Below, piece by piece: positions 1 to 9,900 of a DNA stretch of 64,000 nucleotides. The position numbers and the translations under genes are program-made. The notes below the pieces were generated by a model. That model made no database searches. It was not told the DNA's origin and worked only from the letters and a program-made list of their open reading frames with translations. The DNA is from Calothrix sp. HK-06 (GTDB taxonomy: Bacteria > Cyanobacteriota > Cyanobacteriia > Cyanobacteriales > Nostocaceae): positions 1 through 64,000 of the forward strand of contig NZ_MRCD01000004.1 of assembly GCF_001904745.1 (NCBI RefSeq). Reading direction: 5' to 3'. Position 1 is the stretch's first letter. Each line of letters opens with the position of its first letter.

Positions 1-1229
1 TTTGTTTGGGCAACAAGATTAAAAAAGTTCTGGCAAGTAATTAAATCGTCAGGATGAACTAGAGGTGCAAAAGATTTACCTATAAAATCCTCAACTTTAT
101 ATCCAAGCATATCGGTAAATTTAGGAGATAGATAAGTTAACAAACCATCGGGACAAAAAGAATAAATAATATCATTTGCATTTTCAACGATGCTGCGAAA
201 ATTAGCTTCACTTTCGGTTAAAGCGATTTCTACCGCTTTGCGTTCATAAATTTCTTGCTGTAAATGTGCTGTTCGTTCAGCAACTTTGCTTTCAAGTTCT
301 GCCTGTGTTTGTTCAAGCGTTGATTTTATTTTTCGACGTTCACTTACATCAATTAGCAGTCCATCCCAAATAATAACTCCCGAATCTAATAATTCTGGAC
401 GCGAAATTCCACGTACCCATTTTAATTCCCCTGTACGTGCTTTCATCCGTCCTTCCCAATCCCAACGTTCTAAAGTTTGTGCGGAAACAGCTACCGACTT
501 AAAAAAATCATCGCGGTCTTCTGGATATACAGCATCAACAAGCAAACTTGCATTTTGTAAAACTTCTTCTGCCTCAATTCCAAATAATTCTTGACAAGTA
601 TCAGAAATATAAGGAAAAGACATAGTACCGTCTGGTTCTAAGCTAAATTGATATATCACACCTGGTAGATTTGCTACTAGCTTTTTGAAACGCGCTTCGC
701 TACGATTTAAAGCAATTTCCATCGCTTTACTTGCCGTAATATCTTCAACTGCCGCAATTACGCCAATTAGATTACCTTCTAAATCTTGAATAGGCAAGTT
801 ATACCATTTACAAGTAATGATTTTACCAGATTTTGTCAAATTTTCATTAATACTATGAATACCTTTTTCTTGCTTTACTAACGCTGCGATGATTTGATTA
901 ACCTGTTCACGAACTGTTTCAGGCACTAATAATTCTGCTGCATGACAACCAATAGCTTCTTGCTTGGTATAACCAAAAATATGAGAAGCAGTATCATCCC
1001 AATCAGTAATTTCAAAATCTGGATTCCAAGAAATTAAGCCTAATACATTGTGTTTGCTTAACAAAGATAATTTATATTGTTGTAATAAAATAAGTTGTTT
1101 TATTTGCTGCAAATCATCACGAATAGAGTTTTTTAAATCACTATTGGTATTCAGATTAGCAATTCGATTTTGAATTTTAGCAATAGATTGGTGTAAAAAT
1201 ACATCGGAATCCGAAAAAATCATTGACAT
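1..1229 (-). CDS. Multi-PAS sensor protein, C-terminus outside window
   Basis: The reading frame begins with ATG TCA ATG ATT and stays open to the window edge, so only about 409 N-terminal residues are visible. It holds a short helical lead-in, a PAS domain at about 60-165 (LGLISWNPDFEITDWDD, then VEDITASKAME), a second at about 175-300 (LVANLPGVIYQF, ending GLLIDVSERRK), a coiled linker (ELESKVAERTAHLQQ) and a third PAS from about 340 (IVENANDIIYSF). This order is typical of cyanobacterial hybrid or PAS-rich histidine kinases, so a kinase or GGDEF output is expected beyond the edge but cannot be seen. No Shine-Dalgarno motif is obvious. The role, cytoplasmic signal sensing, is inferred from the domains. 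Confidence 0.85.
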   Translation of the reverse strand, partial: MSMIFSDSDVFLHQSIAKIQNRIANLNTNSDLKNSIRDDLQQIKQLILLQQYKLSLLSKHNVLGLISWNPDFEITDWDDTASHIFGYTKQEAIGCHAAELLVPETVREQVNQIIAALVKQEKGIHSINENLTKSGKIITCKWYNLPIQDLEGNLIGVIAAVEDITASKAMEIALNRSEARFKKLVANLPGVIYQFSLEPDGTMSFPYISDTCQELFGIEAEEVLQNASLLVDAVYPEDRDDFFKSVAVSAQTLERWDWEGRMKARTGELKWVRGISRPELLDSGVIIWDGLLIDVSERRKIKSTLEQTQAELESKVAERTAHLQQEIYERKAVEIALTESEANFRSIVENANDIIYSFCPDGLLTYLSPKFTDMLGYKVEDFIGKSFAPLVHPDDLITCQNFFNLVAQT

Positions 1230-1358
1230 ATGTTTTGTAATAATATAAAAATGAACTTTTTTTTATAATGCCCATAAGTATCGAGGTAGTAACAAAGGCG
1301 CCAGTTCAAAATTTGATAGCATTAACTAATATATACTTAAGATTTGAATTTATTAATT

Positions 1359-2180
1359 ATGGATGTAACAAAAGTATCTAGGGTGCCTGTTGCTTTGACT
1401 ATTGCGGGTTCAGATAGTGGAGGTGGCGCCGGAATTCAAGCAGATTTACGGACTTTTGCGTTTCATTGTGTACATGGTACTAGCGCGGTGACTTGTATTA
1501 CTGCTCAAAATACACTCGGTGTTACGCGAGTTGATGCAATGCCACCCGAAGCTGTGGTTGCCCAAATGCAAGCGGTTACCGAAGATATTGGTGTGCAAGC
1601 TGCGAAAACAGGAATGTTACTTAATAAGGAAATAATTGGCGCCGTTGCCAAGCAAGTAGAATTGTTACAAATCGAAAACTTAGTTGTTGACCCAGTTATG
1701 GTGTCGCGGGCTGGGGCACAATTAATTGATAATGAAGCTGTAAAAATACTTCGCGAAACTTTATTACCGTTGGCAGTTTTGGTGACACCTAACCGTTATG
1801 AAGCTCAAATTCTAACGGGGATAGAAATTAATTCACTATCGGAGATGAAATTAGCTGCTGAATATATCCACGAACATTTAGCTGTTAAAGCAGTATTAGT
1901 CAAAGGTGGTGGAATGACAGGGCAAGAATGTGGTACTGATGTATGGTTTGATGGGGAAACTTTGGAGATAATAACGACGCAGCAAGTTAATACAAAAAAT
2001 ACTCATGGTACAGGTTGCACATTGGCAGCAGCAATAACAGCGAACCTTGCCCGTGGCGAAAATCTATTTACCGCAGTCCAAAAAGCTAAAGATTACGTGA
2101 CTGTAGCCTTAACATATGCGCTTGATATAGGTAAAGGGACAGGGCCAGTAGGACATTTCTATCCACTGTTACAAATATAG
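1359..2180 (+). CDS. thiD: Bifunctional hydroxymethylpyrimidine kinase/phosphomethylpyrimidine kinase
   Basis: This ribokinase-family enzyme phosphorylates HMP and then HMP-P to HMP-PP, the pyrimidine half of thiamine, in the cytoplasm. The N-terminal signature AGSDSGGGAGIQADLRTF and the C-terminal anion-hole motif NTHGTGCTLAAAI are both present, and the length (about 273 residues) suits single-domain ThiD. A TTG 15 bases upstream could add five residues, but the ATG giving MDVTKVSRVPVAL is preferred. The gene stands alone and is followed by a stem-loop. The pathway partner thiC lies about 23 kb away in this window. The family call is firm; only the start is uncertain. Confidence 0.95.
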   Translation: MDVTKVSRVPVALTIAGSDSGGGAGIQADLRTFAFHCVHGTSAVTCITAQNTLGVTRVDAMPPEAVVAQMQAVTEDIGVQAAKTGMLLNKEIIGAVAKQVELLQIENLVVDPVMVSRAGAQLIDNEAVKILRETLLPLAVLVTPNRYEAQILTGIEINSLSEMKLAAEYIHEHLAVKAVLVKGGGMTGQECGTDVWFDGETLEIITTQQVNTKNTHGTGCTLAAAITANLARGENLFTAVQKAKDYVTVALTYALDIGKGTGPVGHFYPLLQI

Positions 2181-2236
2181 TGATAAAAAACCTTTGCTCA
2201 TAGAGCAATTTTCTATTATCATGCCGGCATAGCTTT

Positions 2237-2267
2237 AATAACTGCCTACTGGGTAGAGGCAGTTATT
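2237..2267 (+). terminator. Stem-loop after thiD
   Basis: The arms AATAACTGCCT and AGGCAGTTATT are perfect 11-bp complements around a 9-base loop, followed by GTTGT rather than a strong T-run. It is a plausible transcription terminator for thiD. It also covers a TTG that could otherwise be taken as the start of the next gene, which favours the later ATG. Confidence 0.6.
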
Positions 2268-2346
2268 GTTGTATCTATCTAATCTTGATTGTGGCAATTT
2301 ACACTTTGACTCAAATTCCGAACAATATTTGAACGAACTAACGAAC

Positions 2347-2952
2347 ATGCGAACTACTGTAAACTCCGTCCCTAATACTCAATACTCAAATAATCAAGGT
2401 TACCCACCATCTGTACCCTTGTCAGTGTATCGTGACTTAGCAGCAGAACTCCAAGCTGCACAGTCTGTAGTTGATATGCTTTCAGCTAAAAACCAGCATT
2501 TAAGCCAAGAAAATCAGCTTTTGCGGCAAGAAATAGCGAAAGCGGTTAATTCAGTAATGCAGTTACAGCAACTAATATCTACTCAATCCACAAACAGTTA
2601 TAACCCACAAGTTTATCCAACTGACAACGAAAGAAGCGTAAATCGGCAAGCATCACCACAACCGCAACAAACTTCTAAACCACAACCACGCAAACAACGT
2701 GTTGCGGCGCCAAAAAAGATTAAAATCAACAGGGCACCAAGTACCGAGCCAACTCCTGAATATTTTTCAATGTCAGAACCTGTGTACATTGAAGAACAGG
2801 AAGTTCGCTATTACCCTTATAGCAATACGCAAAAAGCGGAAACGAACGGATGGATGCTGTTAGTAGCTATATTATTAATCGTTCTTACAGCATTTGGCGC
2901 CGGATATTTAGTTGTACGCCCATTGTTAGCAAATCATAACAACTCTCAATAG
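2347..2952 (+). CDS. Hypothetical coiled-coil protein with C-terminal membrane anchor
   Basis: I do not recognise a named family. From the ATG (MRTTVNSVPN) the protein has about 201 residues: a polar N-terminus, a leucine/glutamine-rich coiled coil (AAELQAAQSVVDMLSAKN onward), a Pro/Gln-rich linker with basic stretches (QPRKQRVAAPKK), and one hydrophobic segment near the C-terminus (MLLVAILLIVLTAFGAGYLV) followed by a short tail. This looks like a tail-anchored membrane protein. An upstream in-frame TTG lies inside the thiD terminator stem and would add 27 residues, so I prefer the ATG. The gene sits between thiD and glnB with no sign of co-transcription. Function unknown. Confidence 0.75.
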   Translation: MRTTVNSVPNTQYSNNQGYPPSVPLSVYRDLAAELQAAQSVVDMLSAKNQHLSQENQLLRQEIAKAVNSVMQLQQLISTQSTNSYNPQVYPTDNERSVNRQASPQPQQTSKPQPRKQRVAAPKKIKINRAPSTEPTPEYFSMSEPVYIEEQEVRYYPYSNTQKAETNGWMLLVAILLIVLTAFGAGYLVVRPLLANHNNSQ

Positions 2953-2965
2953 AAGAGTTAAGAGT

Positions 2966-2979
2966 GTATTTTTCCTTAC
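2966..2979 (+). promoter_or_regulatory. NtcA-type binding site upstream of glnB
   Basis: The sequence GTATTTTTCCTTAC fits the NtcA consensus GTA-N8-TAC exactly. A second near-match (GTT-N8-TAC) lies at 3001-3014. NtcA is the cyanobacterial nitrogen regulator and glnB is a classical target. I could not find a convincing -10 element at the standard spacing of about 22 bases, so the site is predicted, not established. Confidence 0.5.
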
Positions 2980-3111
2980 CAAATATTAAACATTATTTCT
3001 GTTACCAAAAATACAAAATAATGTTAAATTAATGATGGTTAAAATTAGAAATCTATATACTAAGGGATTAAAAGTGTCAGCTATTGATAGATGTTCTGAT
3101 TAAATATATAA

Positions 3112-3480
<369 letters not shown>

Positions 3481-3500
3481 TGATGTAATTCATTACATCA
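3481..3500. terminator. Convergent stem-loop between glnB and rdgB
   Basis: TGATGTAAT and ATTACATCA are perfect arms around two bases (a smaller loop in practice). The hairpin starts at the glnB stop and covers the last codons and stop of rdgB on the other strand. There is no T-run, so its strength as a terminator is uncertain. Confidence 0.4.
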
Positions 3501-4065
3501 TATGTGGCAACTGTTGGAGTAAATTTGCAAAAGCTTTGCCGCGATGACTAACAGAGCGCTTCACTTCTGGTGTCATTTCAGCAAAAGTGGAATTTTGCTC
3601 CGGAACATAAAAAACGGGGTCATAACCAAAACCCCCATTCCCACGTGGTGCATTAAGTATTTCACCACGACAAACACCTTCAGCTTGCAGTGCAATCGTT
3701 CCATCAGGACGCGCGATTGCAGCTGCACAAATAAATTGCGCTCCCCTTTGATTATTATTTCCAAGTTCACGCAATAACCGAGCTATACGGTCAGCATCAG
3801 AATTAGCATAGCGTGCAGAGTATACACCTGGGACGCCGTTCAAAGCATCAACTTCCAAACCAGAATCATCGGCAATTGCCCAGTTCTTGGTAGCAATTGC
3901 GACTTGGGAAGCTTTTAAACAAGCATTTTCAGCAAAAGTTTCGCCAGTTTCTTCAACATCTAATTCGGGTGGTTTAAGTGTTAATTCCCAACCTGAGTCA
4001 GCGAGGTAAGCTTGCATTTCGCGTAACTTACCAGGATTACCTGTAGCAACAACTAATAAAGTCAT
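3493..4065 (-). CDS. rdgB: dITP/XTP pyrophosphatase (RdgB/HAM1 family)
   Basis: This housecleaning enzyme hydrolyses non-canonical purine triphosphates (dITP, XTP) to monophosphates and so prevents their use in DNA and RNA. The 190-residue protein has the family motifs: N-terminal VVATGNPGKLREM (substrate site), ETGETFAENACLKA, the catalytic/metal region AIADDSGLEVDALNG with PGVYSARYA, the GFGYDPVFY motif and the C-terminal VSHRGKAF. Its length matches the family. It converges with glnB, and the two stop codons are only about a dozen bases apart. Confidence 0.96.
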   Translation of the reverse strand: MTLLVVATGNPGKLREMQAYLADSGWELTLKPPELDVEETGETFAENACLKASQVAIATKNWAIADDSGLEVDALNGVPGVYSARYANSDADRIARLLRELGNNNQRGAQFICAAAIARPDGTIALQAEGVCRGEILNAPRGNGGFGYDPVFYVPEQNSTFAEMTPEVKRSVSHRGKAFANLLQQLPHMM

Positions 4066-4125
4066 TTATAAAACAGTCCTTACTCAAAGCGCAAATACTA
4101 ATCATAAGGGAAATTGCTCGCCCTA

Positions 4126-4341
4126 CTACAGAGCGCGTGTTGCTAATATAGCAGTTCTATTATCTAACGCCGTAAGAGCCTCTTGGATTAAATCAACCTC
4201 GCGCGCTTCAAATAGTGTCTCACCGCACTGGTCACAAACCCATGCAGGAATCGAATCCCAGGTTAAATGGTAGCCATTTCTGTCAATGTTAAAAGGAGCG
4301 GTTCCACGTCGCATTTTTGATTTGCAGTATAAGCATTCCAT
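4126..4341 (-). CDS. YgiT-type zinc-finger antitoxin-like protein
   Basis: The 71-residue protein has two CxxC pairs (CLYC near the start, CDQC at about residue 36) with the WVCDQCGETLFE context of YgiT/MqsA-N zinc-finger proteins, followed by a helical tail. Such proteins are usually the antitoxin in a pair with an upstream DUF4258-type toxin. Immediately upstream on the same strand is a short remnant that looks like that toxin's N-terminus. An AAGGAG motif precedes the ATG by about 11 bases. The gene may be an orphan antitoxin, which would normally also repress its own operon. Confidence 0.8.
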   Translation of the reverse strand: MECLYCKSKMRRGTAPFNIDRNGYHLTWDSIPAWVCDQCGETLFEAREVDLIQEALTALDNRTAILATRAL

Positions 4342-4358
4342 TCTACAAAAGTCTCCTT

Positions 4359-4484
4359 CTAAAAAGGCATGACCATTGGTTTGGGTCTGGGAGATAGACG
4401 TGACTGTCGAATCGTATCAGGCAGGAATAATAACCGCTTAGATGCTGCTTCTCTGACCTGCTCAAGGATATTATTAAAAGTCAC
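4359..4484 (-). pseudogene. Truncated toxin remnant, DUF4258-like N-terminus
   Basis: A GTG-initiated frame of 41 residues contains LEQVREAASKRLLFLP followed by DTIRQSR. This resembles the N-terminal segment of DUF4258 toxins that precede YgiT antitoxins (typical form FLPHAIRQM, then RPERM). The frame stops at MVMPF, 17 bases before the antitoxin ATG, so about half of a normal toxin is missing. The family assignment rests on recalled motif similarity and is not certain; the position directly ahead of a YgiT gene supports it. Confidence 0.5.
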
Positions 4485-4602
4485 CTATATTACTCGCATA
4501 TACCTATTTATTAATTATTTGACTGCTAGCCATTCTATAGATAATATACAAAAATTTTATTAACTTACTCGTTATTTTAATTTTTACTTTGCTCTCCGAA
4601 TG

Positions 4603-4640
4603 AAAAACAGCCACTCCGATTAGAAAGCAGCTGTTTTTTT
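4603..4640 (-). terminator. Terminator downstream of phosphohexomutase
   Basis: AAAAACAGC and GCTGTTTTT are complementary arms around about 18 bases, with T/A runs on both sides. Read on the minus strand it follows the phosphohexomutase gene and ends in GGCTGTTTTT, a standard intrinsic terminator; it would also work in the other direction. Confidence 0.65.
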
Positions 4641-4646
4641 ATAAAA

Positions 4647-4672
4647 GCGGGCAAGGATGCCCGCTCCACAAG
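4647..4672. repeat. Dispersed palindromic repeat (GGGCAAGGATGCCC family)
   Basis: The core GCGGGCAAGGATGCCCGC followed by TCCACAAG is one copy of a repeat seen at about six other places in this window (6308-6368 twice, 13655-13727 twice, 28238-28263, 37068-37091, 52936-52962), always intergenic. It can form a hairpin. Confidence 0.8.
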
Positions 4673-4724
4673 AATTAATATTTATCTCCCTTTCTCACAG
4701 GGTAAAATAATTACTCTTAAATAT

Positions 4725-6161
4725 TTATGATGCCCATTGTTTTGCCCACGCCAAGGTTTCATGTACCTGTTCTAGGGTTGCAGCTTCGCAGTAAAGACGT
4801 AAGACTGGTTCAGTACCGCTAAAACGAATCATCAACCAGCGATTATCAGCAAGACGATATTTATAACCATCGATAGTTTGACAACCAGTTACCGCAAGTC
4901 CGGCAATTTCCTTTAAAGGTTCTTTTTGCAGTTGTTCAAGTAACTTCGCGCGCACTTCCATGCTTGCTAAAGGTAAGTCAATACGGTCGTATGCGGAGTT
5001 AAAGTCAGTTTTTTCTTGTAAGTCGCGGTAATAATCGCTTAAATCTAAACCTGACTCAACAATAGCTTCTAAAGTATACAAAGCCGATAAAAGCGCGTCA
5101 CGTTCTGGTATATGAGTACCATAACCAATACCACCAGATTCTTCACCACCAAGTAAAACAGGCGCCGCGAGCATTCTATCAGCTATATATTTATAACCAA
5201 CAGGAGTTTCAAAAATTGAAAGGTCGTGCAGTTTAGCAACTAGTGGTATTAAATCTGAACCGCTAACAGTTTTTACTATTTCACCAGTAAAACCGCGTCG
5301 CTTAGTTAAATGGTCAATTAAAATTGGAATTAGTATTTGTGAACTAAGGAAATTCACTTCCCCATCTACAGCAGCAATGCGGTCACAGTCACCATCAAAT
5401 ACCAAAGCCACAGTTAAGTTATTTGGGTTTTGTTCGCGGTGTGTTTTCATTACACCAAACAATTTTGACAGATATTTGGGTAAAGGTTCCGGCGCCCCAC
5501 CTTCAAAAGTTGGGTCACTATCGCTATTAATTTCTTTAACATTATCACCCAACAGCATGGCCAAACCACCAGCAGCGGCGCCGTGCATAACATCAGCAAA
5601 CAAAGTTAGTTTACCAGAAGCGATTGCATCGCGAAGCTTGGCAATATCAACTTTACTTTTCAAACCTTCGCAATAACTTAACCAAGGATTAAACTTCTCT
5701 ATTTTCCCTGGTGTCGCAGCAGGGGGTAATGTTTCACCTAACAAAGCTTCTATTTCTTTCGTAACTTCTGGAGGTACAGAGCCACCAAAAGCACTCTTAA
5801 CTTTTAAACCTAAGTATTTACCCGGATTATGACTTGCTGTAATAACTAAGGCGCCTAAAGCATTTTCTTGCTTTGCAGCCCAACTAAAAGCAGGTGTCGG
5901 GGCAAAACTTTCGCTCAACAATACATCAAAGCCAGACGCAGAAACAATATTCGCGACAAAAAGCGCAAAATCTTCCGCCATAAACCGACGGTCAAAACCA
6001 ACAATAATTTTACGGTTCCCGACTTGCTGACCGTAAGTATCAAATAAAACTTTAGCTGCAACGGGGGCGACTAATGCGACACGCTCAAAAGTGAACTCAT
6101 CGGCAATTATACCGCGCCAGCCATCCGTACCAAACTTGATTGACTTAGCTGCTACTGACAT
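4725..6161 (-). CDS. Phosphoglucomutase/phosphomannomutase family protein
   Basis: Alpha-D-phosphohexomutases move phosphate between C1 and C6 of glucose or mannose phosphates, feeding glycogen and cell-wall sugars. All four domains are visible in 478 residues: N-terminal IKFGTDGWRG, the active-site loop TASHNP (phosphoserine at about residue 110), the metal loop DGDCDR at about 256-261, the sugar-binding GGEESGGIGYG, and the phosphate-binding RFSGTEPVLRLY near the end. Whether it prefers glucose or mannose cannot be decided from sequence alone. It is monocistronic, with a terminator downstream. Confidence 0.93.
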   Translation of the reverse strand: MSVAAKSIKFGTDGWRGIIADEFTFERVALVAPVAAKVLFDTYGQQVGNRKIIVGFDRRFMAEDFALFVANIVSASGFDVLLSESFAPTPAFSWAAKQENALGALVITASHNPGKYLGLKVKSAFGGSVPPEVTKEIEALLGETLPPAATPGKIEKFNPWLSYCEGLKSKVDIAKLRDAIASGKLTLFADVMHGAAAGGLAMLLGDNVKEINSDSDPTFEGGAPEPLPKYLSKLFGVMKTHREQNPNNLTVALVFDGDCDRIAAVDGEVNFLSSQILIPILIDHLTKRRGFTGEIVKTVSGSDLIPLVAKLHDLSIFETPVGYKYIADRMLAAPVLLGGEESGGIGYGTHIPERDALLSALYTLEAIVESGLDLSDYYRDLQEKTDFNSAYDRIDLPLASMEVRAKLLEQLQKEPLKEIAGLAVTGCQTIDGYKYRLADNRWLMIRFSGTEPVLRLYCEAATLEQVHETLAWAKQWAS

Positions 6162-6611
6162 CGAGATATCCTAACTTTCCACCAGAGGATTCTAGCATTT
6201 ACGTAAGTCACCCGGTAATAAATGACTTCGGTATAACAATCATTACATTAAGTCCATAATACTTGACACAAACATTACTGAAATTGTTTCTTAGTGGACT
6301 TGTTATCTTGTGGAATAGGCATCCCTGCCTGTTCCATATTCGAGGCGGGCAAGGATGCCCACCCCACAAAATTACACAACCAAGCACATTAAGTAACTTA
6401 ACATTGCAGCTTATGTAACAGTTACGATACTTAGACTTTATTCTTTGTTTTTTGCGTTAAAAGCTTTATATTACTTATGCCATAATTGGGGAGTAAGACT
6501 AAAGTAAAATCATACTAAAACCGTAGGTTGATTTCCGGTGTTTCTAACCACAGATGATCGACTACTCAGGAAAGGAAAGCAATTTCAAAATCTCTTTAAA
6601 ATAGAAACAGT
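6162..6611. other. Intergenic region with paired dispersed repeats
   Basis: No coding frame is supported here. At 6308-6368 two copies of the GGGCATCC/GGATGCCC hairpin repeat lie in inverted orientation, one degenerate (GGCATCCCTGCC), ending in CCCCACAAAATT. The remainder is A+T-rich and may carry promoters for both flanking divergent genes, but none is clear. Confidence 0.6.
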
Positions 6612-6806
6612 ATGACAACCAGCACATCATTCGGTGAAGACAAAGAAAGCCAAATTCCTCACAATATATCATTTAGCAAAACAGCAACTGCTGATGAATG
6701 GATAGTAGCATTTAAAGAGTGGGTAAATAGTCATCAGGAACTTAACCTTCCAACCCTTTCTAATGAAGATGTTAGCCGAGAAAGTATTTATGGAGAGCGA
6801 GGTTAA
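6612..6806 (+). CDS. Small VapB-like orphan antitoxin (putative)
   Basis: A 64-residue acidic protein ends in LSNEDVSRESIYGERG and contains ADEWIVAFKEWVNSHQ. From memory, small cyanobacterial proteins of this shape (a WxxxFxxWxxSH core and an SRESIYxxRG tail) often precede PIN-domain VapC toxins. No PIN gene follows: the next gene is on the opposite strand and ends about 95 bases away. It may be an orphan antitoxin that neutralises a toxin elsewhere, or a relic. The assignment is tentative. A purine-rich AGGAAAGGAAAG stretch lies upstream but too far to be a good ribosome site. Confidence 0.5.
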   Translation: MTTSTSFGEDKESQIPHNISFSKTATADEWIVAFKEWVNSHQELNLPTLSNEDVSRESIYGERG

Positions 6807-6900
6807 GTAACGGCACCTCAAGATAACTAGATAAACAAGGTTTGTGTCGGCGCCAATTCGTTAAAAAAGTTTCGACACTGAAAATTTTTTTACGGTGTTA

Positions 6901-9900
6901 TTATTCGCCAGAAGTATATAGCAACTTTTCAACCTCGGAAGCTTTTTCCTGTAAATCAAGCGCGCGGTAAATTCGCAGACTCTCAGTTAAAAACTGTGTA
7001 GCAATTGCTTCTGCATTATCTTGATTACGCTCTCTACGCTTTAAATATATTTCGCCCATAAGCTTAAAAGCAGATGCTTCCAGCTTACGACGGTTGTATT
7101 CTTGGAATACATGAAGGGATTCTTGAGCTAATTGTTCGGCAAATTCAAGATTTTCTAAGGCGCCGACTTCAAGATATGCGTGCGCGATATCAAGCACTTC
7201 TTCTGCTTTATCTACAGTTTGCCCTAGCTCATCAAAATAAGACAAACCTATATTATAATTTTGCTCAAATTGGGCTATTTGTTCTTGTAGCGATGAATCG
7301 TTGTTAGGTAAAAGGCGTAGACGTTCCGAAATAAGTAAGCTAAGAGCTATATAATCGTAAGCGAGATTTTTTGTGTAGGCACCTGCGGTATTCATTTGCA
7401 TGGCTTTATAGATGTTTTGCTCCGCTTGTGCTAGTAAGTTAAAAGCTTGTGTTGTATCTTCAAGATTTCTTGCTAACAAGCCTTGAGTATAAGCTAGGCG
7501 CCTGTAACGTATAGCAACACTTTTATTATCACCCAATGAAAAGTGTAAATCGCAACTTTGCTTATAATAGTCAATTGCTTTGTTATAATCCTTTAAATTT
7601 AGATAGTAATCGGCTAACTTATATAATTGATTGGCTACATCCAGTTCTCTACCTAATTGCTCATAAAGTTGACTACTTTGTTGATAATAAGAAATTGCTT
7701 GTTCGTATTTATCCCATTCTTGGTAAATGTGTCCTATAGCAGAATAGGCACGAGCTACACCTGGCTGATTATCCAAGCGTTGATTTATCTGTAAACAATT
7801 TTGCAGGCACTCAATTGCCTGCTCGTACTTGCCCCAATTACGGTAGCAGTTCGACATCCAACCCCATTGATTAGCTACACCCTGCTCTCTATTTAGTTGC
7901 TTATATATATCACGGCTTTGCTGATAGTAGGAAATTGCTTGTTCGTATTTACCCCATGCCTGGTAAACACACCCTAACTGCAAATGGGCAAAAGCGATAT
8001 CCAGATGATTATCCAAACGTTGATTCATCTGTAAACAATTTTGCAGACACTCAATTGCCTGCTCGTACTTACCCCAATCCCGGTAACATTCGGATATCAA
8101 ACCCCATAAATAAACTACATCCTGTTCTCGATTCAGTTGCTTATATATATCACGAGCTTGTTGATAGTAATAAATTGCTTGTTCATACTTACCCCATGCT
8201 TGATAAATCCGACCTAAATGAGAATAGGCATTAGCTACATTTAATTGATTATCCAAGCGTTGATAAATCTTCAAGTAATTTTGCCGACTCTCAATTGCTT
8301 GCTCGTACTTACCGCAATCCCGATAGCAGATGGATATCCAACCTGATAAATCAGCCACATCCGTCTCTAGTTGTAGTTGTTCGTAAAGGTCACGACTTTG
8401 CTGATAGTAGGAAATTGCTTGTTCGTACTTACACCATGCTTGATAAATATATCCTAACCTCGAATAGGCAAAAGCGATATTTGGCTGATTATCTAAGCGT
8501 TGGTAAATCTGTAAATAATTTTGCCGACTTTCAATTGCCTGCTCGTACTTACCCCAATCTCGGTAGCAATTGGATATCCAACCTAATAAATTAGCCACAT
8601 CCGTCTCTAGTTCTAGTTGTTCGTAAAGGTGACGGCTTTGCTGATAGTGGAAAATTGCTTGTTCATACCTACCCCATGCTTGATAAATCCGTCCTAACTG
8701 CCAATAGGCACTAGCGACATTTGGCTGATTATCTAAGCGTTGATAAATCCGTAAATAATTTTGTTGACTCTCAATTGCTTGCTCGTACTTGCCCCAATCT
8801 TTGTAGCAGTCGGATATCCAACCCCATTGATTAGCTACATGTTTCTCTAGTTCTAGTTGTTCGTAAAGGCGACGACTTTGCTGATAATGAGAAAGTGCTT
8901 GTTCGTACTTACCCCATGCTTGATAAATTCGCCCTAACTGAGAATAGGCATTAGCTACATTTGATTGATTATCTAAGCGTTGATAAATCTGTAAATAATT
9001 TTGCCGGCTCTCAATTGCCTGCTCGTACTTACCCCAATCTTTGTAGCAGTCGGATATCCAACCCCATTGATTAGCTACATCCGTCTCTAGTTCTAGCTGT
9101 TCGTAAAGGTGACGACTTTGCTGATAGTGGGAAATTGCTTGTTCAAATTCACTCCACTCTTTATAAGCTTTACCAATATACCCAAGTATACTTGCTTCGT
9201 ATTCTAAATTACCTAGTTCTTTCTCAATAGCTAAAGCCTGGTTCAAATATTCTATTGATTGCTTATATATACCGTATGAACCACAATAAATGCCTCTGTA
9301 CAACCAGAGAGTTCTCAAGCCCGATGGTTGAGAAAATATAGCTAGCTTTGCAAAGCATTTTTGATAATAGTTGTCTGCTATATGAAATTCAGAGTTATTT
9401 ATACAATAGCAAGCATTCAACGCCCAAAATATATAAGATTTAAAATGAATATCTACTTTCTCATTTAATTGTTCAAGAATAGCAATAGCTTGTTGATATT
9501 TATCTTTAGTAATAAAAGATATAGCTGTCAAAAATTTTAATTTTTCTTGGCTGTCTTGCTCATAACTATGATTTTGCAGACAATTTTCAAGGGCAGGTCT
9601 TATTTCGTTGCCCAATTCTGCAACAAAGGATAAAATGAATACAAATAACGTGGGTTCTATGTTGTTTATAATGTTAGTAACATAATTAACTAACTCTATA
9701 TCTGCTTTCCCACAAGCAATATATAAACTAGCAAACTGCGCCATGTATCTCTTTTCTTCAGATAGTGTTAAATCATTAGCAATTTGTTGAAATAACAATT
9801 TGACTTCACCTTTCTGAGTAAATGATTCGATTCTACGTAATAATCTTAAAATTTTTTTGACTAGATCATTCTTAAAATCTGTATCTAAACAAATAAGAGT

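Noticed and set aside
286-594. Plus-strand 102-codon frame inside the first gene
   Set aside because: It lies antisense to the PAS domain coding region and shows no motif; the minus-strand frame is clearly the real gene.
2266-2346. TTG start extending the coiled-coil membrane protein
   Set aside because: The TTG lies within the thiD stem-loop and lacks a ribosome site, so the ATG at 2347 is preferred.
7935-8594. Two plus-strand 99-codon frames that resemble each other
   Set aside because: Their similarity arises because they are antisense to the 240-bp TPR repeats; they are not genes.
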